Of a stretch of 64,000 nucleotides of DNA, positions 25,941-34,668 are shown in pieces. Under the pieces are notes generated by a model. It had not been told where the DNA came from. It searched no databases and worked only from the letters and a program-made list of their open reading frames with translations. Location: contig NZ_CP076129.1 in the NCBI RefSeq assembly GCF_018736065.1, positions 682,001 to 746,000 of the forward strand, in the 5' to 3' direction. Position numbers and translations under genes: made by a program. Each line of letters opens with the position of its first letter. Within the stretch, counting starts at the first letter, position 1. The stretch is from Flammeovirga kamogawensis. Its GTDB lineage: Bacteria; Bacteroidota; Bacteroidia; Cytophagales; Flammeovirgaceae.

Positions 25941-28900
25941 TTAGGAATGTATAAACTTTATAACAGCTTTGCCAACTCTTAAATAATACATGCCATGTGG
26001 TAATTTTGAAGGGATTGGCAATTGTATCTTTGCTGTATTTTTGATATTACTATGATACAATAACTGTCCTTGTAAATTATAAATAGCAATAGGTAATTCT
26101 TTGTAAGAGGCACTAAAATTATGATGAATATTAATTACATTTCCATTTGTTGGATTAGGAAATACGTTTAATTCAATAAGTGCATTTTCGGTACTATTCA
26201 AAATATCTTCTGGAAGAATTTCCATTACTACATTTTCCGTTTGATCTCCAAAAGAAGAATCATTTTGGAACATTTGCCATTGAAAATTAATCTCCTTCTC
26301 TGTTACTCCTTCCTTTACTTCAATAGCAAATTCAAAGTTTTTAGTTTGATTTGGAGGAACCACCTCTCCTTTTTCAAGAAAGACAATATTCTCTTTCCAA
26401 TTTAAATCGCCAATATTTTGAAGATGAAAATCAGTAGCAGTCCATGTTGTTGTACCTGTATTTTTCATACTGATACTAACATTGTTTTTTTCTTTTAGAC
26501 GAATACTCGATTGTAATTCTTGATCAATAAATTCGGCCTGATGAATAGGTTCTGCGTAAGAGATTGGAATATGTGATGATAAATCAATTTTTCCTTCTAG
26601 CATTTTTTGAGAAGCTCCTGCTAATCTTAAATACCAATCGTTCTCACAAGGGTAGCCATCCATGTCTAACGTAACTATACGTTCTTGTGCTTCTACAGGT
26701 AAATCTTCTTTTTTGACTACCATTTTGAACATGGCTGTTCCTTCGTCTACCTCATCAAACATGGCAACATATAGAAAACGATTGCCCGCTTCTAAAGCAT
26801 TGTACACTTGTTTCCAGTAAAACTCCCCACCGTTACGTGGAATTTGATTGAGTCCTCCTTGCTTAATATTTAGCCACGAGAAGCCTGGCCAAACAACAGG
26901 CATATAATCTATATTTTGTGTATTACATTCTTCTAAATCGGGTTGAATATATTCTTGATTCCATTTATCCATGCTTGCATCGTTGTTGTAACGACCAACA
27001 GACCAAGGAGAAAGCATGTCTAACTGTCTGTAAATATCTGCCCATCCTTGTTCTGTTGCAGAAGAGCGTGATAGTGTTCTCCAACCATCTGGCACACCAC
27101 CAACAATATAAGCCTGGTATTTCGGATCGGCATCTTTATGGAAATAATCTATTATTTTTTGGAAAGTCTCTACTTTTAGCCCCCTATCTTTAAAACCGAC
27201 TCCCCACAATCCAATTACAGGTTTCCCATTTTGAAGTACATACTCTTGTTGTTCTAAAATCTTATGCTCGTCTACAATGTATTCCCAATCTGTAATCAAT
27301 TTATTAAACAATTCCCCATCATCTGCTACTCCTGAAAGATCATACATGACTGCAAAATGACGATCGTGCGTTACTGCTGCTGTTTTTACATTGTCTAAAA
27401 TATCATTTCTAACTTTAAACATTCTTTGGTCTGAAAGAGGATTTAAAAAACGTTGAAGGTAGACACCATAAATGCCATAGTTTTTCATCCATTCAAAATG
27501 CTTTTGGGTGGTACTTAGATCATGCGATGAAAAAACAGTGGCTGCTTCTCCATTACTCATTGTCATGTCAATAGGATACGTATCTGTATATTCAGACATA
27601 TCTGGATAATAATCAAAACCTAAATCATCAGCCGTACTATTGTCTGATGAAGTAAACCAATGTTTCCATTTATCAAAACCTGAATTATCTCCTTTTGCCA
27701 AAAACCAACCCTGATAACCCATCATCATTTTATAGCTTAGTTGATTGTCTTCCTCAGAAACATTACCAACAGATAATGTCATTTTTGGAGATAGCACTTC
27801 ACCCCAACTTGACGATTGATTTTTTAATTTCCATTGGAAATCATACAGCCCATTTTTTGAAGGTGCAGTAATTTCAAACGAAAATGTATGTGACTGTAAA
27901 GGAGCTATTGATTTGTCTAATGTTATACTTTTCGTACCTACCCACGCAGTATTCGTATTGTTTTCTAAAACAAATTTATCATTAATTTCCCATGTTTCAT
28001 TCGATCTATTTTGAAAGGTAATGTATACCTCTTGCTTTGCATTGCTTGTTAATGTATGCGGAACCGTTTGAGAAATAAAAGAGGCCGAAGAAGAAGAAAG
28101 TAGTACTTTATTTTTAATGATACTCGTTCTTGCAGAACTTTTGTCTTCTAACCATTCTACCAAATACTTTTGCAAACGATCTACTTGTGCTTTATATGAA
28201 AAACGGTCAGGATTAGAACCTAAAAGGTTGATCATCTCATGTGGATCATCATTTAGGTTGTAAAGAGCATCTAATGTAGAATTTTTCTCATTATAACTCG
28301 TAATTAATTTCCACCCATCGTCTGTAATGACCATATAGTTGGGCTGATTATTTCCATTATAATCCCATTCAGTAACTGCATAGTCTCTTGTTTCATTCTT
28401 TTCTATTACACCTCTCAAAGAATTCCCATCTCTCTGCTCTGTGTCAATATCCAAGTAATCCATAATAGTTGGATATAGATCAATTAGAGAGACTGGACTT
28501 TCTACTTTAGTTGGTTTAATTTTACCAGGATGCCAAATAATTAAAGGAATATGTGCAGACTCTTCAAAGAATACATTTTTCTCTCTCATACCATGCCCCC
28601 CTAACATTTCTCCATGGTCACTCGTGAAAATAATCAAAGTATTTTCATCCATACCGTAGTCTTCTAAGTCTTCTAGAATACTCCCTAAATAATGATCAAT
28701 TTCACTTATTAATCCAAAATAATTAGACATCATGTATTTTACCTTATTCGGATCCGAATACTCTGGCATGATGGTTCTTTTATTTGAATTTATATATGGA
28801 GAATTGGCCATGTTATCATGAATACTTTCTGGCATAGGCATATCTTCCAAAGGGTACATTTGATACCATTGTGCTGTAGGAAGCATTGGTGCATGAGGGA

Positions 28901-29708
28901 AGAAATATGAGATCGTAATATTAAAAGGCTTCTCTTGTTGTGAGGCTCTTTCTAATGCTGCTCTTACTTTCTGTGTCTGAAAATTGGTTAAGCTTAATTC
29001 TTGTGGAAGGTTTAGTTTTCCATGTTCATCTGGCTGCGTTCTATTTAATAGGTTACCGTTCGCATCTTCTCTCTTAAAATCTTCTCCTTTCTGATAACGG
29101 GAATCAATAGGATCTGGGGTATAAAAGTTTTTAAAGAAACTACTGAGCAAATCATCCTCGTCGATCTTAATGCCATTTTCATTGGCGTAACTTTTCAGCA
29201 GATTATTGTATTCCTTTTTATCTTGTAGCGTATAAATATTACTAGCGTTGGTATCATAACCAAATTCAGAATACCCCTCTGCCAAATGTATCGGAGAATG
29301 ATACTTACCAATATACTCTCCATAATACCCCTTTTCTATTAATACTTGATCAAAAGATGGTTGCTCACAATAGTTCTCTTCATTGGGATCATTGTAAGCA
29401 AAATCGTTTTTTCTTACACCATTATTCTCCACCGTTTGTCCTGTAAGAATCACTGTTCTAGCAGGTGCACACACAGCACATGGCGTATAAGCATTAGTAA
29501 AATAAGCACCTTCGTCTGCAAGTTTATCCATTGTAGGAGTTTGTAAAAAATCAAACTCACCCGCTTTACCAATTGCATCAAACCTTTGTTGGTCTGTTAT
29601 AATAAAAAGTAAATTGGTTTTATTTCCTTCTTCTTGTGCTTGTATGTAAGGTGTTAGTAATAAAAAGAAGGATAGGAAAGTAAGTATATGGCAGATTATT
29701 CTTGTCAT
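25941..29708 (-). CDS. Sulfatase-GH99-like fusion enzyme with T9SS sorting domain
   Basis: A 1,255-residue two-enzyme protein. Start placed at ATG 29708: the signal peptide begins there, and the in-frame ATG at 29744 lies in a leader whose duplicated copy at 36.9 kb contains a stop codon. Residues ~25-530 are an S1 sulfatase (NLLFIITDQQRFDAIGKAG; CAPAR with Cys80; TSDHGEMLGGHGMREK). Residues ~540-655 are an Ig-like domain of the NBR1 type. Residues ~655-1040 are a GH71/99-like barrel with MGYQGWF, MKNYGIYGVYLQRF and FDEVDEGT (Glu986, Glu989). A second Ig-like domain and a type A T9SS sorting domain (NVFPNPTNGNVI) complete the chain. The sulfatase part closely resembles the stand-alone sulfatase at 58596-60212, and the barrel that of 17105-20494. 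It probably desulfates and cuts the same polymer outside the cell. Confidence 0.92.
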   Translation of the reverse strand: MTRIICHILTFLSFFLLLTPYIQAQEEGNKTNLLFIITDQQRFDAIGKAGEFDFLQTPTMDKLADEGAYFTNAYTPCAVCAPARTVILTGQTVENNGVRKNDFAYNDPNEENYCEQPSFDQVLIEKGYYGEYIGKYHSPIHLAEGYSEFGYDTNASNIYTLQDKKEYNNLLKSYANENGIKIDEDDLLSSFFKNFYTPDPIDSRYQKGEDFKREDANGNLLNRTQPDEHGKLNLPQELSLTNFQTQKVRAALERASQQEKPFNITISYFFPHAPMLPTAQWYQMYPLEDMPMPESIHDNMANSPYINSNKRTIMPEYSDPNKVKYMMSNYFGLISEIDHYLGSILEDLEDYGMDENTLIIFTSDHGEMLGGHGMREKNVFFEESAHIPLIIWHPGKIKPTKVESPVSLIDLYPTIMDYLDIDTEQRDGNSLRGVIEKNETRDYAVTEWDYNGNNQPNYMVITDDGWKLITSYNEKNSTLDALYNLNDDPHEMINLLGSNPDRFSYKAQVDRLQKYLVEWLEDKSSARTSIIKNKVLLSSSSASFISQTVPHTLTSNAKQEVYITFQNRSNETWEINDKFVLENNTNTAWVGTKSITLDKSIAPLQSHTFSFEITAPSKNGLYDFQWKLKNQSSSWGEVLSPKMTLSVGNVSEEDNQLSYKMMMGYQGWFLAKGDNSGFDKWKHWFTSSDNSTADDLGFDYYPDMSEYTDTYPIDMTMSNGEAATVFSSHDLSTTQKHFEWMKNYGIYGVYLQRFLNPLSDQRMFKVRNDILDNVKTAAVTHDRHFAVMYDLSGVADDGELFNKLITDWEYIVDEHKILEQQEYVLQNGKPVIGLWGVGFKDRGLKVETFQKIIDYFHKDADPKYQAYIVGGVPDGWRTLSRSSATEQGWADIYRQLDMLSPWSVGRYNNDASMDKWNQEYIQPDLEECNTQNIDYMPVVWPGFSWLNIKQGGLNQIPRNGGEFYWKQVYNALEAGNRFLYVAMFDEVDEGTAMFKMVVKKEDLPVEAQERIVTLDMDGYPCENDWYLRLAGASQKMLEGKIDLSSHIPISYAEPIHQAEFIDQELQSSIRLKEKNNVSISMKNTGTTTWTATDFHLQNIGDLNWKENIVFLEKGEVVPPNQTKNFEFAIEVKEGVTEKEINFQWQMFQNDSSFGDQTENVVMEILPEDILNSTENALIELNVFPNPTNGNVINIHHNFSASYKELPIAIYNLQGQLLYHSNIKNTAKIQLPIPSKLPHGMYYLRVGKAVIKFIHS

Positions 29709-29718
29709 TTTATTGTCA

Positions 29719-29842
29719 GTTGAAAAAAAATTGTCTTTTAGCATATTTGAAATAAAGCTTTCAAATGTGCTCTAAATTTAATTTTAACACATAACAAGAA
29801 CTTAAAATTCTATTAATAGGGTATTAAGAGGGGTGGGATATA
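29719..29842. repeat. Direct repeat, left copy (native promoter and leader of the fusion gene)
   Basis: About 124 bp are repeated in the same orientation at 36854-36976. A 70-bp core (29763-29832 and 36897-36966) is identical; the rest differs by scattered substitutions and small gaps. The left copy contains the promoter array and leader of the fusion gene and is presumably the original. The two copies bracket about 7 kb of accessory genes. Confidence 0.9.
29762..29829 (-). promoter_or_regulatory. Fusion-gene promoter with four 11-bp repeats
   Basis: Gene-sense heptamers TCTTAAT, TATTAAT, TTTTAAG and TGTTATG start 11 bp apart (plus-strand starts 29823, 29812, 29801, 29790). A -7-like CACATTTG (29769-29762), one mismatch from TAnnTTTG, begins 27 bp after the start of TGTTATG. 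That is in register with the SusC and sulfatase promoters, with one position unoccupied. Confidence 0.7.
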
Positions 29843-29961
29843 GCTTATTATTCATAGGATAGCTGCACATTAGAGGAAATAGATATGTATAATAAGTTTA
29901 TGAGATTGAAGGATAAAGATCATTTTTTCATACAAGAGTATAGTAAATATCAGAAGAGAAA

Positions 29962-30312
29962 TTATACCATTGATGAATAATTAAACTTCATGATGTTTAC
30001 TAAAAAGCCAATAACTTTAGAAAAATTTATATCTACACATAAAATGCTTCCTTTATTATCTTTATTCAAAATAATGACAATTATTTCTTTAGAATTTAGC
30101 GGTTCTAAATTCGAAATTAATTCTTCTAAAGAGTGAATAATTTTGATATCTGAATCTTTTTCTTGTTTATATATTTTATATCGAGTTTTATAAACCCTCA
30201 AAAAGTAATCTTTATTTACAATATCTTGAGTATATATTGTAAAGTCATGAATTATATCTCTTTTAAATTTTGAGTTATTCAACAAGTGTTCTATGTCTTC
30301 TATTGTTTTCAA
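29962..30312 (-). CDS. Hypothetical protein, candidate orphan immunity protein
   Basis: A 116-residue soluble protein (MKTIEDIEHLLNNSKF...) with alternating acidic helices and beta strands (EIIVIILNKDNKGSILCVDI) and no signal peptide. No family is recognised. It starts 5 nt after the stop of the small membrane-protein gene upstream, so the two are probably cotranscribed. It is the last gene of a run of small unknown genes downstream of an RHS remnant. In that position, small acidic single-domain proteins are commonly toxin-immunity proteins (inference from context only). Confidence 0.55.
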   Translation of the reverse strand: MKTIEDIEHLLNNSKFKRDIIHDFTIYTQDIVNKDYFLRVYKTRYKIYKQEKDSDIKIIHSLEELISNLEPLNSKEIIVIILNKDNKGSILCVDINFSKVIGFLVNIMKFNYSSMV

Positions 30313-30317
30313 TTTAG

Positions 30318-30509
30318 CTAAGTTATTAAACTACTTTTTTCTGATAAAATACCGTATTTTAAAAACATTATAGATAACGGTACATAACCTATAATATAGT
30401 CATATAGTAAATCTGGACGTTGAATACTTCCAGCAACAATTATAGTGAAGAATAAAATTGGAGTAGCTAATAGTAAAAATTCTGCTTTTCCATTTAATTC
30501 CTTATTCAT
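30318..30509 (-). CDS. Small two-helix membrane protein
   Basis: A 63-residue protein with two hydrophobic helices (FLLLATPILFFTIIVAGSI and a second near YIIGYVPLSIMFLKYGIL). It has no recognised family. It starts about 22 nt after the mini-lipoprotein leader at 30532-30675 and runs into the 116-residue gene, so a three-cistron unit is likely. It might be a membrane immunity protein for a pore-type toxin, but only its place next to the RHS remnant suggests this. Confidence 0.5.
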   Translation of the reverse strand: MNKELNGKAEFLLLATPILFFTIIVAGSIQRPDLLYDYIIGYVPLSIMFLKYGILSEKSSLIT

Positions 30510-30531
30510 CTTTAGTTTCTATTTATGAAAA

Positions 30532-30675
30532 TTAGACTATTAACCAATCTTCGTATCTCACTTGTACTATTAACTTTTCTGATAGTTCTTCTATTTCAAC
30601 TTCTGTTTCAGTACAGGAAAAGAGTGCTGAAGTGAGAAGAATGAAGTTGAAGAGTGTGTTTGCTTTTTTTGTCAC
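30532..30675 (-). pseudogene. Leader copy C: 47-codon fragment of the fibronectin-type lipoprotein gene
   Basis: A GTG-started 47-codon frame reproduces the first ~43 residues of the lipoprotein encoded at 35911-36831: KKANTLFNFILL, lipobox FSCTETEVE, then VQVRYEDW. It then ends at an unrelated stop. The signal peptide and lipobox are intact, so a 47-residue mini-lipoprotein could still be made. Similarity stops abruptly at 30543, where the small membrane-protein cistron takes over. This looks like the 5' end of a former operon with its middle deleted. Confidence 0.7.
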
Positions 30676-30714
30676 AGTTGTTTGTTTTTAAACTAAAACT
30701 GCCTACTACATAAT

Positions 30715-31608
30715 TTATTTAGAAGAGGTTAAAAGATGAGAATCTAAAATTATTTGAATAATAAGGTCACTATGACTTTCAATATATTTGCTCACATCTT
30801 CAAACCAATTAAAAACTTCATGCTTAATATTATTTTCGTTATTTCTTTCATGGAAAAACATTTTATATGACAAGTCATCTAAAATTGTTGACAACCTAAT
30901 AACATGAAAATCAGCTAAGTTATTGTCATGTAAATAATCATTCTGACTCTTAAAGTCTAACTCTAAATTTTTATTAATGATCTCATAATTAAGTATAGGT
31001 ATAGGAAATTTATTAGTGAAATTTTTCTTTAGCATATCAAAATCAACTGAAATTGAAAAAAGATATTTTTCATTAAGTTCTTTCGTAAATCGCTTTATTT
31101 TATATTTAGAATATTTCTTATTGTGAGTAAAACTACGAAAGTGATAATGGAAATTTTCCATATAATATTTCATTGCATTTTTTTCATCGATGGTCATCAT
31201 TCCATTTGCATGATAAGACTTTTCCCTAAAAGTCTTTGGTAATCTTGTGAAGGGTAAATGAAAAGATTTGAGACTATATGCTGCAAGGTTTTCTTTAAAC
31301 TCTACCTTATATTCTTCATAAGGAAAAGAGTCATAAAATTTATTCCATTCAGACCTTGAACATTTATTTACATTGAAGTTTCCACTATCTTCACTTGACC
31401 AATTAATAACATAAGAGTAAGAGTTTTTTATGTAAAAGTCTAAAAATTTATTGCGGTCTTTTTTTCTAACTAATAATAAAACTGTATAAGATTTAAAGTT
31501 ACCTCCGTAATCAAAATTTAACATTTCTAATACTCTCTCTTTTATTATTGCTTTAACTGAATCAGAGTTGAAATATTCATAAAAATCTAAATTAAAGTTT
31601 TTCATCAT
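30715..31608 (-). CDS. Hypothetical protein, 297 aa
   Basis: A soluble 297-residue protein rich in Lys, Asn, Tyr and Phe (MMKNFNLDFYEYFN...), with no signal peptide, membrane helix or family I recognise. The N-terminal third alternates strands and helices (YTVLLLVRKKDRNKFLDFYI), and the middle is basic (RSFTHNKKYSKYKIKRFTKE). It begins about 40 nt after leader copy B (31646-31820), just as the 63/116-residue pair follows leader copy C. By the same logic it could be a retained immunity gene or a toxin-associated protein. ATG codons at the first and second positions are equally possible starts. Confidence 0.6.
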   Translation of the reverse strand: MMKNFNLDFYEYFNSDSVKAIIKERVLEMLNFDYGGNFKSYTVLLLVRKKDRNKFLDFYIKNSYSYVINWSSEDSGNFNVNKCSRSEWNKFYDSFPYEEYKVEFKENLAAYSLKSFHLPFTRLPKTFREKSYHANGMMTIDEKNAMKYYMENFHYHFRSFTHNKKYSKYKIKRFTKELNEKYLFSISVDFDMLKKNFTNKFPIPILNYEIINKNLELDFKSQNDYLHDNNLADFHVIRLSTILDDLSYKMFFHERNNENNIKHEVFNWFEDVSKYIESHSDLIIQIILDSHLLTSSK

Positions 31609-31645
31609 TTATTATAAATTCATTATTGTAAAAATCAGCTTATAG

Positions 31646-31820
31646 GGAAGGTTCTATAATAACTGTGATGTCATCGTTTTAAGAGGCAGGCCCCCAATCT
31701 TCGTACCTCACTTGTACTGTTAACTTTTCTGATAATGCTTCTATTTCAACTTCTGTTTCAGTACAGGAAAAGAGTTCTGAGGTGAGAAGAATGAAGTTGA
31801 AGAGTGTGTTTGCTTTTTAG
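31646..31820 (-). pseudogene. Leader copy B: 5' fragment of the fibronectin-type lipoprotein gene, no start codon
   Basis: About 175 bp are nearly identical to the 5' end of the gene at 35911-36831 (KANTLFNFILLTS to RYEDWGPAS). A stop directly precedes the first conserved codon, no start codon remains, and a TAA at 31679-31681 breaks the frame. DNA similarity continues past that stop to about 31646. It is clearly a dead remnant and is one of three copies of the same leader in 6.3 kb. Confidence 0.8.
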
Positions 31821-31913
31821 TAAAAAAAAGTTTGCATTTTCTAGGTGATAAGTTGGAATTTAAATAATTGAATAGCTCGGAATAATATCACCCCTAGAAA
31901 AATTATAGGTACT

Positions 31914-32570
31914 TTATTTAATTCCCTTTTCAATCCAAGAATAATCTGAATCAAATGTAATATTTTTTAAAGTATCATTTTCAAATATATATGAGGTGAA
32001 TGCTTCACCTGTTTCATCTTCATATATATTGAACTGTATTACTTTATCAAAAGTTTGTGTTGGTTGAAAAACTAATTCTAATAAATCATTCTTTAACATT
32101 CCTATTTGAATAGTGTTACCATTAATCAAGGTATTATTATTTATCATTCCACACACTAAATCAGTACGCATTACATCTGGATGTCTATTATAATATTTTT
32201 TCACGAATGATGTTCCTAGATAAAACACATCAATTTGATGTACTTCATTATCAAAATTATACTTTTCAATTGACTTATAAAATTTATTGAAATCAATCTT
32301 ATCAATTATGTTTAAAGTATTATATCCAACTATACTTAATAGACTATCTTCAATCGATGATAAGTAATAATCATATTCCTCATTTAATATAGAGTCAAGA
32401 TTAATTCGTTTATCAAAAAATACTTGCTCATTTGTTTGTTCTTGTACTTCATCTACAATCACATTAATAGTATCTGAGATGATTGTAGAATCTATGTTTT
32501 TAATACTAGATTCACTATTTTTAGGTGAACAACCAATCATAATGAATAATATAAAAAAGAAATTTCTCAT
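31914..32570 (-). CDS. Lipoprotein of unknown function, candidate immunity protein
   Basis: A 218-residue protein with a short signal ending at a lipobox Cys (FFILFIMIGCSPK), then an acidic, Asp/Ser/Thr-rich stretch and a compact C-terminal domain (VIQFNIYEDETGEAFTSYIF). No family is recognised. It lies 75 nt downstream of the RHS-core remnant, the usual position of an immunity gene. A periplasmic or outer-membrane lipoprotein would suit immunity to a toxin acting in the envelope (inference). An imperfect stem-loop follows at 31840-31905. Confidence 0.6.
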   Translation of the reverse strand: MRNFFFILFIMIGCSPKNSESSIKNIDSTIISDTINVIVDEVQEQTNEQVFFDKRINLDSILNEEYDYYLSSIEDSLLSIVGYNTLNIIDKIDFNKFYKSIEKYNFDNEVHQIDVFYLGTSFVKKYYNRHPDVMRTDLVCGMINNNTLINGNTIQIGMLKNDLLELVFQPTQTFDKVIQFNIYEDETGEAFTSYIFENDTLKNITFDSDYSWIEKGIK

Positions 32571-32645
32571 GTTTATTTTTTTATGTTAATCTAATTTTAA
32601 TATTCCTGTATAAGTATCACCTTGAAATAAGGACATAAAATTATC

Positions 32646-33114
32646 TCATTCATTTACATCTATTATAATACATCCTTCAGATATACCATGATAAGGAAAT
32701 TTCACTTTCAAAAAACTTATATCATCAAAAAAACCTAAGGTACTTTTAAACCAAACTTGTGAATAATATGTACAAGTAAAGTTGCTATTCCAATCCACTG
32801 CCATCCATCTACCGATCACAGGATCATAAGTCCTTGCCTCAAAGAAGTTCCAGCCTGTTTCCTCATCTTCTTCAGCAAAATCACCTTGGTAGCCGAAGCG
32901 GTAGTTGCCAAGTTCACCTGTAGATGAAGCCATTTTGTGGCCGTATGGGTAATAATCAGACCATTGATTGGTTTTTAATAGATCTCCATTCCAATAGGCT
33001 AAAGCACGAACATTGCCCAAATGATCTTTCAGATCATACACACTTTTACTTAATGTAATAGCAATAGGATCCACTTTAAAAGTACCTAATCTTGTTTTTC
33101 TTATTCAATTTCAT
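32646..33114 (-). pseudogene. Truncated RHS-repeat core with divergent C-terminal tip
   Basis: The frame from GTG 33074 encodes 142 residues including the RHS core hallmark YDLKDHLGNVRALAYW and FGYQGDF...ETGWNFFEARTYDPVIGRWMAVD. It then departs into about 50 unrelated residues. RHS polymorphic toxins normally carry over a thousand residues before this core; here they are absent. An ATG at 33114 starts a 12-codon frame (MKLNKKNKIRYF) in a different phase, suggesting a junction with a frameshift. The short tip resembles no toxin I know. It is read as the degenerate end of a deleted RHS toxin gene, following four envelope-protein genes on the same strand. Confidence 0.8.
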
Positions 33115-33144
33115 AGTTGTTAAAATTTTAAGTGATTTTACTAA

Positions 33145-33891
33145 CTAATACACGTTCATCTTACTATTCCCTTCTCTTGTTTCTTTCTTACTCAAATCAA
33201 TATTGAAACCAATTCTCATTTGGAAAATGGAAGCATTAAAGGGTTTATCATATTCTTTATCATATGTATTACGGCCTCCTTCTTGGGCAAAAGGGTTTTT
33301 ATTTATAGAAAATTCGGTAACAGGTACATCTACTCCTGCTAAAGGTTTAACAATAAAACCTATTTCAAAACTTTTATAGGTAATCCCTCCTTCTAAACAA
33401 AGTTCTAAACTACTGGCAGTTCCTGTTTTAATGGTACCATTCGCCACTATTTCTTCTAACCATTCATCTTCTACTGACCACTCATAACCTCCCAAATTAT
33501 ACATAAAATAACTGATCATTAGACCTAAGTAGGGCTTGATAGATTTACGACCAAAATGTTTTCTTAACTTTAAGTTTAAAGATCCGATAGAAGTTGATGT
33601 TTGATTTGAGTAGGTCATCTTTCCTGATCCTCTGTAGGTTTCGAGTGGTACAAAAGCATTTGACCAACTATTATTGTATTCTAAACCAAATGATAAGTTA
33701 CGAATTGGCTCGTACATGAAATTCAGCCAAATATTTGGACCAAAGTTATTGTCATCAGTATTTTTTAGTACGGTATTAGAAACACCTGAACCTATACCAA
33801 AAGTTACTTTCTGTTTGTGTTCTTGTGCCTTTGTTAATGATGTAAAAGTAACTATAAGGATGATTAAAAAAGAGAAAAATTTGTTTTTCAT
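33145..33891 (-). CDS. Outer-membrane beta-barrel protein (OprF/porin-like)
   Basis: A 248-residue protein with a signal peptide (MKNKFFSFLIILIVTFTSLT) and alternating amphipathic strands typical of small Bacteroidota outer-membrane barrels (FGIGSGVSNTVL, LSFGLEYNNSWS, LNLKLRKHFGRK, MRIGFNIDL). It has no catalytic motif. It is the fourth gene of an apparent operon with the three lipoprotein genes upstream, and the RHS remnant follows after about 30 nt. It may anchor or export the former RHS protein, or be an unrelated structural protein; context is the only evidence. Confidence 0.7.
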   Translation of the reverse strand: MKNKFFSFLIILIVTFTSLTKAQEHKQKVTFGIGSGVSNTVLKNTDDNNFGPNIWLNFMYEPIRNLSFGLEYNNSWSNAFVPLETYRGSGKMTYSNQTSTSIGSLNLKLRKHFGRKSIKPYLGLMISYFMYNLGGYEWSVEDEWLEEIVANGTIKTGTASSLELCLEGGITYKSFEIGFIVKPLAGVDVPVTEFSINKNPFAQEGGRNTYDKEYDKPFNASIFQMRIGFNIDLSKKETREGNSKMNVY

Positions 33892-33924
33892 ATTTGCTTG
33901 TTTTTGAAGTTAAAAAATTATTCC

Positions 33925-34668
33925 TTATTGCAGATGTTCTGAACAGGCTTGTCCTAAGAATTTTATTTTAAACTTTGAATCACTTACCCATACGGAATCA
34001 TAGCTATATTTTTGATAGCCAACACTTTTCTTATTATAAAGCATTAAGGAGTAGCTACCTTCTAATAAAAATCCCTGGGAATTTATTCTATTCTCCTCCT
34101 CTGGTGCGTGATATATTTCTGTAATTTTATCAATTCTGAAATAGGCTTCAGGATGATGGATTTTCAAACCGCTTCTATATACTATATCTTTTTGTTTATC
34201 ATAATAAGATACTCTATAACTTGGTAAGTAGCCAACTGTATTATTACACAAAAATACTTCGTCATCCCATTGTAAATATTCTGTTTGACATAAAATGTGG
34301 TCTCCTGTGGTGAAAATTTCATCTAAAAAATCAGCAATACAATAAAACCGCTCTTGATCAATTTTCTGTGAACGTACATCTGATTCAAACCCTATTCCCA
34401 TTCGCATGCTTTCAGTTTCAAATTTTCCATCTCTAAAAATATGTCCTTTATATTTTTGACTCCCTGCTGCTGAACTGTAAAACCCTTCCATATCCATTCT
34501 ATAATTTGCTTTTTCAGTTTCAGATACATTGGGTGAAGTACTAAAAAAAAGATTTACAGAATCTGCAAAATTCATTTCCATAAATTCTACAGTTTCTACT
34601 ACTATTTCTTCTTTTGCACAACTTGAAAAGAATAAAAGTAGACACGCAATAAAATTGTAATTCTTCAT
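33925..34668 (-). CDS. Lipoprotein of unknown function, 247 aa
   Basis: A 247-residue lipoprotein (MKNYNFIACLLLFFSSCAKE) with several cysteines and aromatic-rich strands, and no recognised family. Its ATG overlaps the stop of the upstream gene by one base (TAATG), indicating translational coupling. It is part of the four-gene envelope operon running from 36831 to 33145. All its products carry export signals, so they may form one surface complex. Confidence 0.72.
   Translation of the reverse strand: MKNYNFIACLLLFFSSCAKEEIVVETVEFMEMNFADSVNLFFSTSPNVSETEKANYRMDMEGFYSSAAGSQKYKGHIFRDGKFETESMRMGIGFESDVRSQKIDQERFYCIADFLDEIFTTGDHILCQTEYLQWDDEVFLCNNTVGYLPSYRVSYYDKQKDIVYRSGLKIHHPEAYFRIDKITEIYHAPEEENRINSQGFLLEGSYSLMLYNKKSVGYQKYSYDSVWVSDSKFKIKFLGQACSEHLQ

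Noticed and set aside
30532-31820. Leader copies as a short dispersed repeat or CRISPR-like array
   Set aside because: They are coding copies of the 5' end of the gene at 35911-36831, spaced by different genes, with no regular spacer length.
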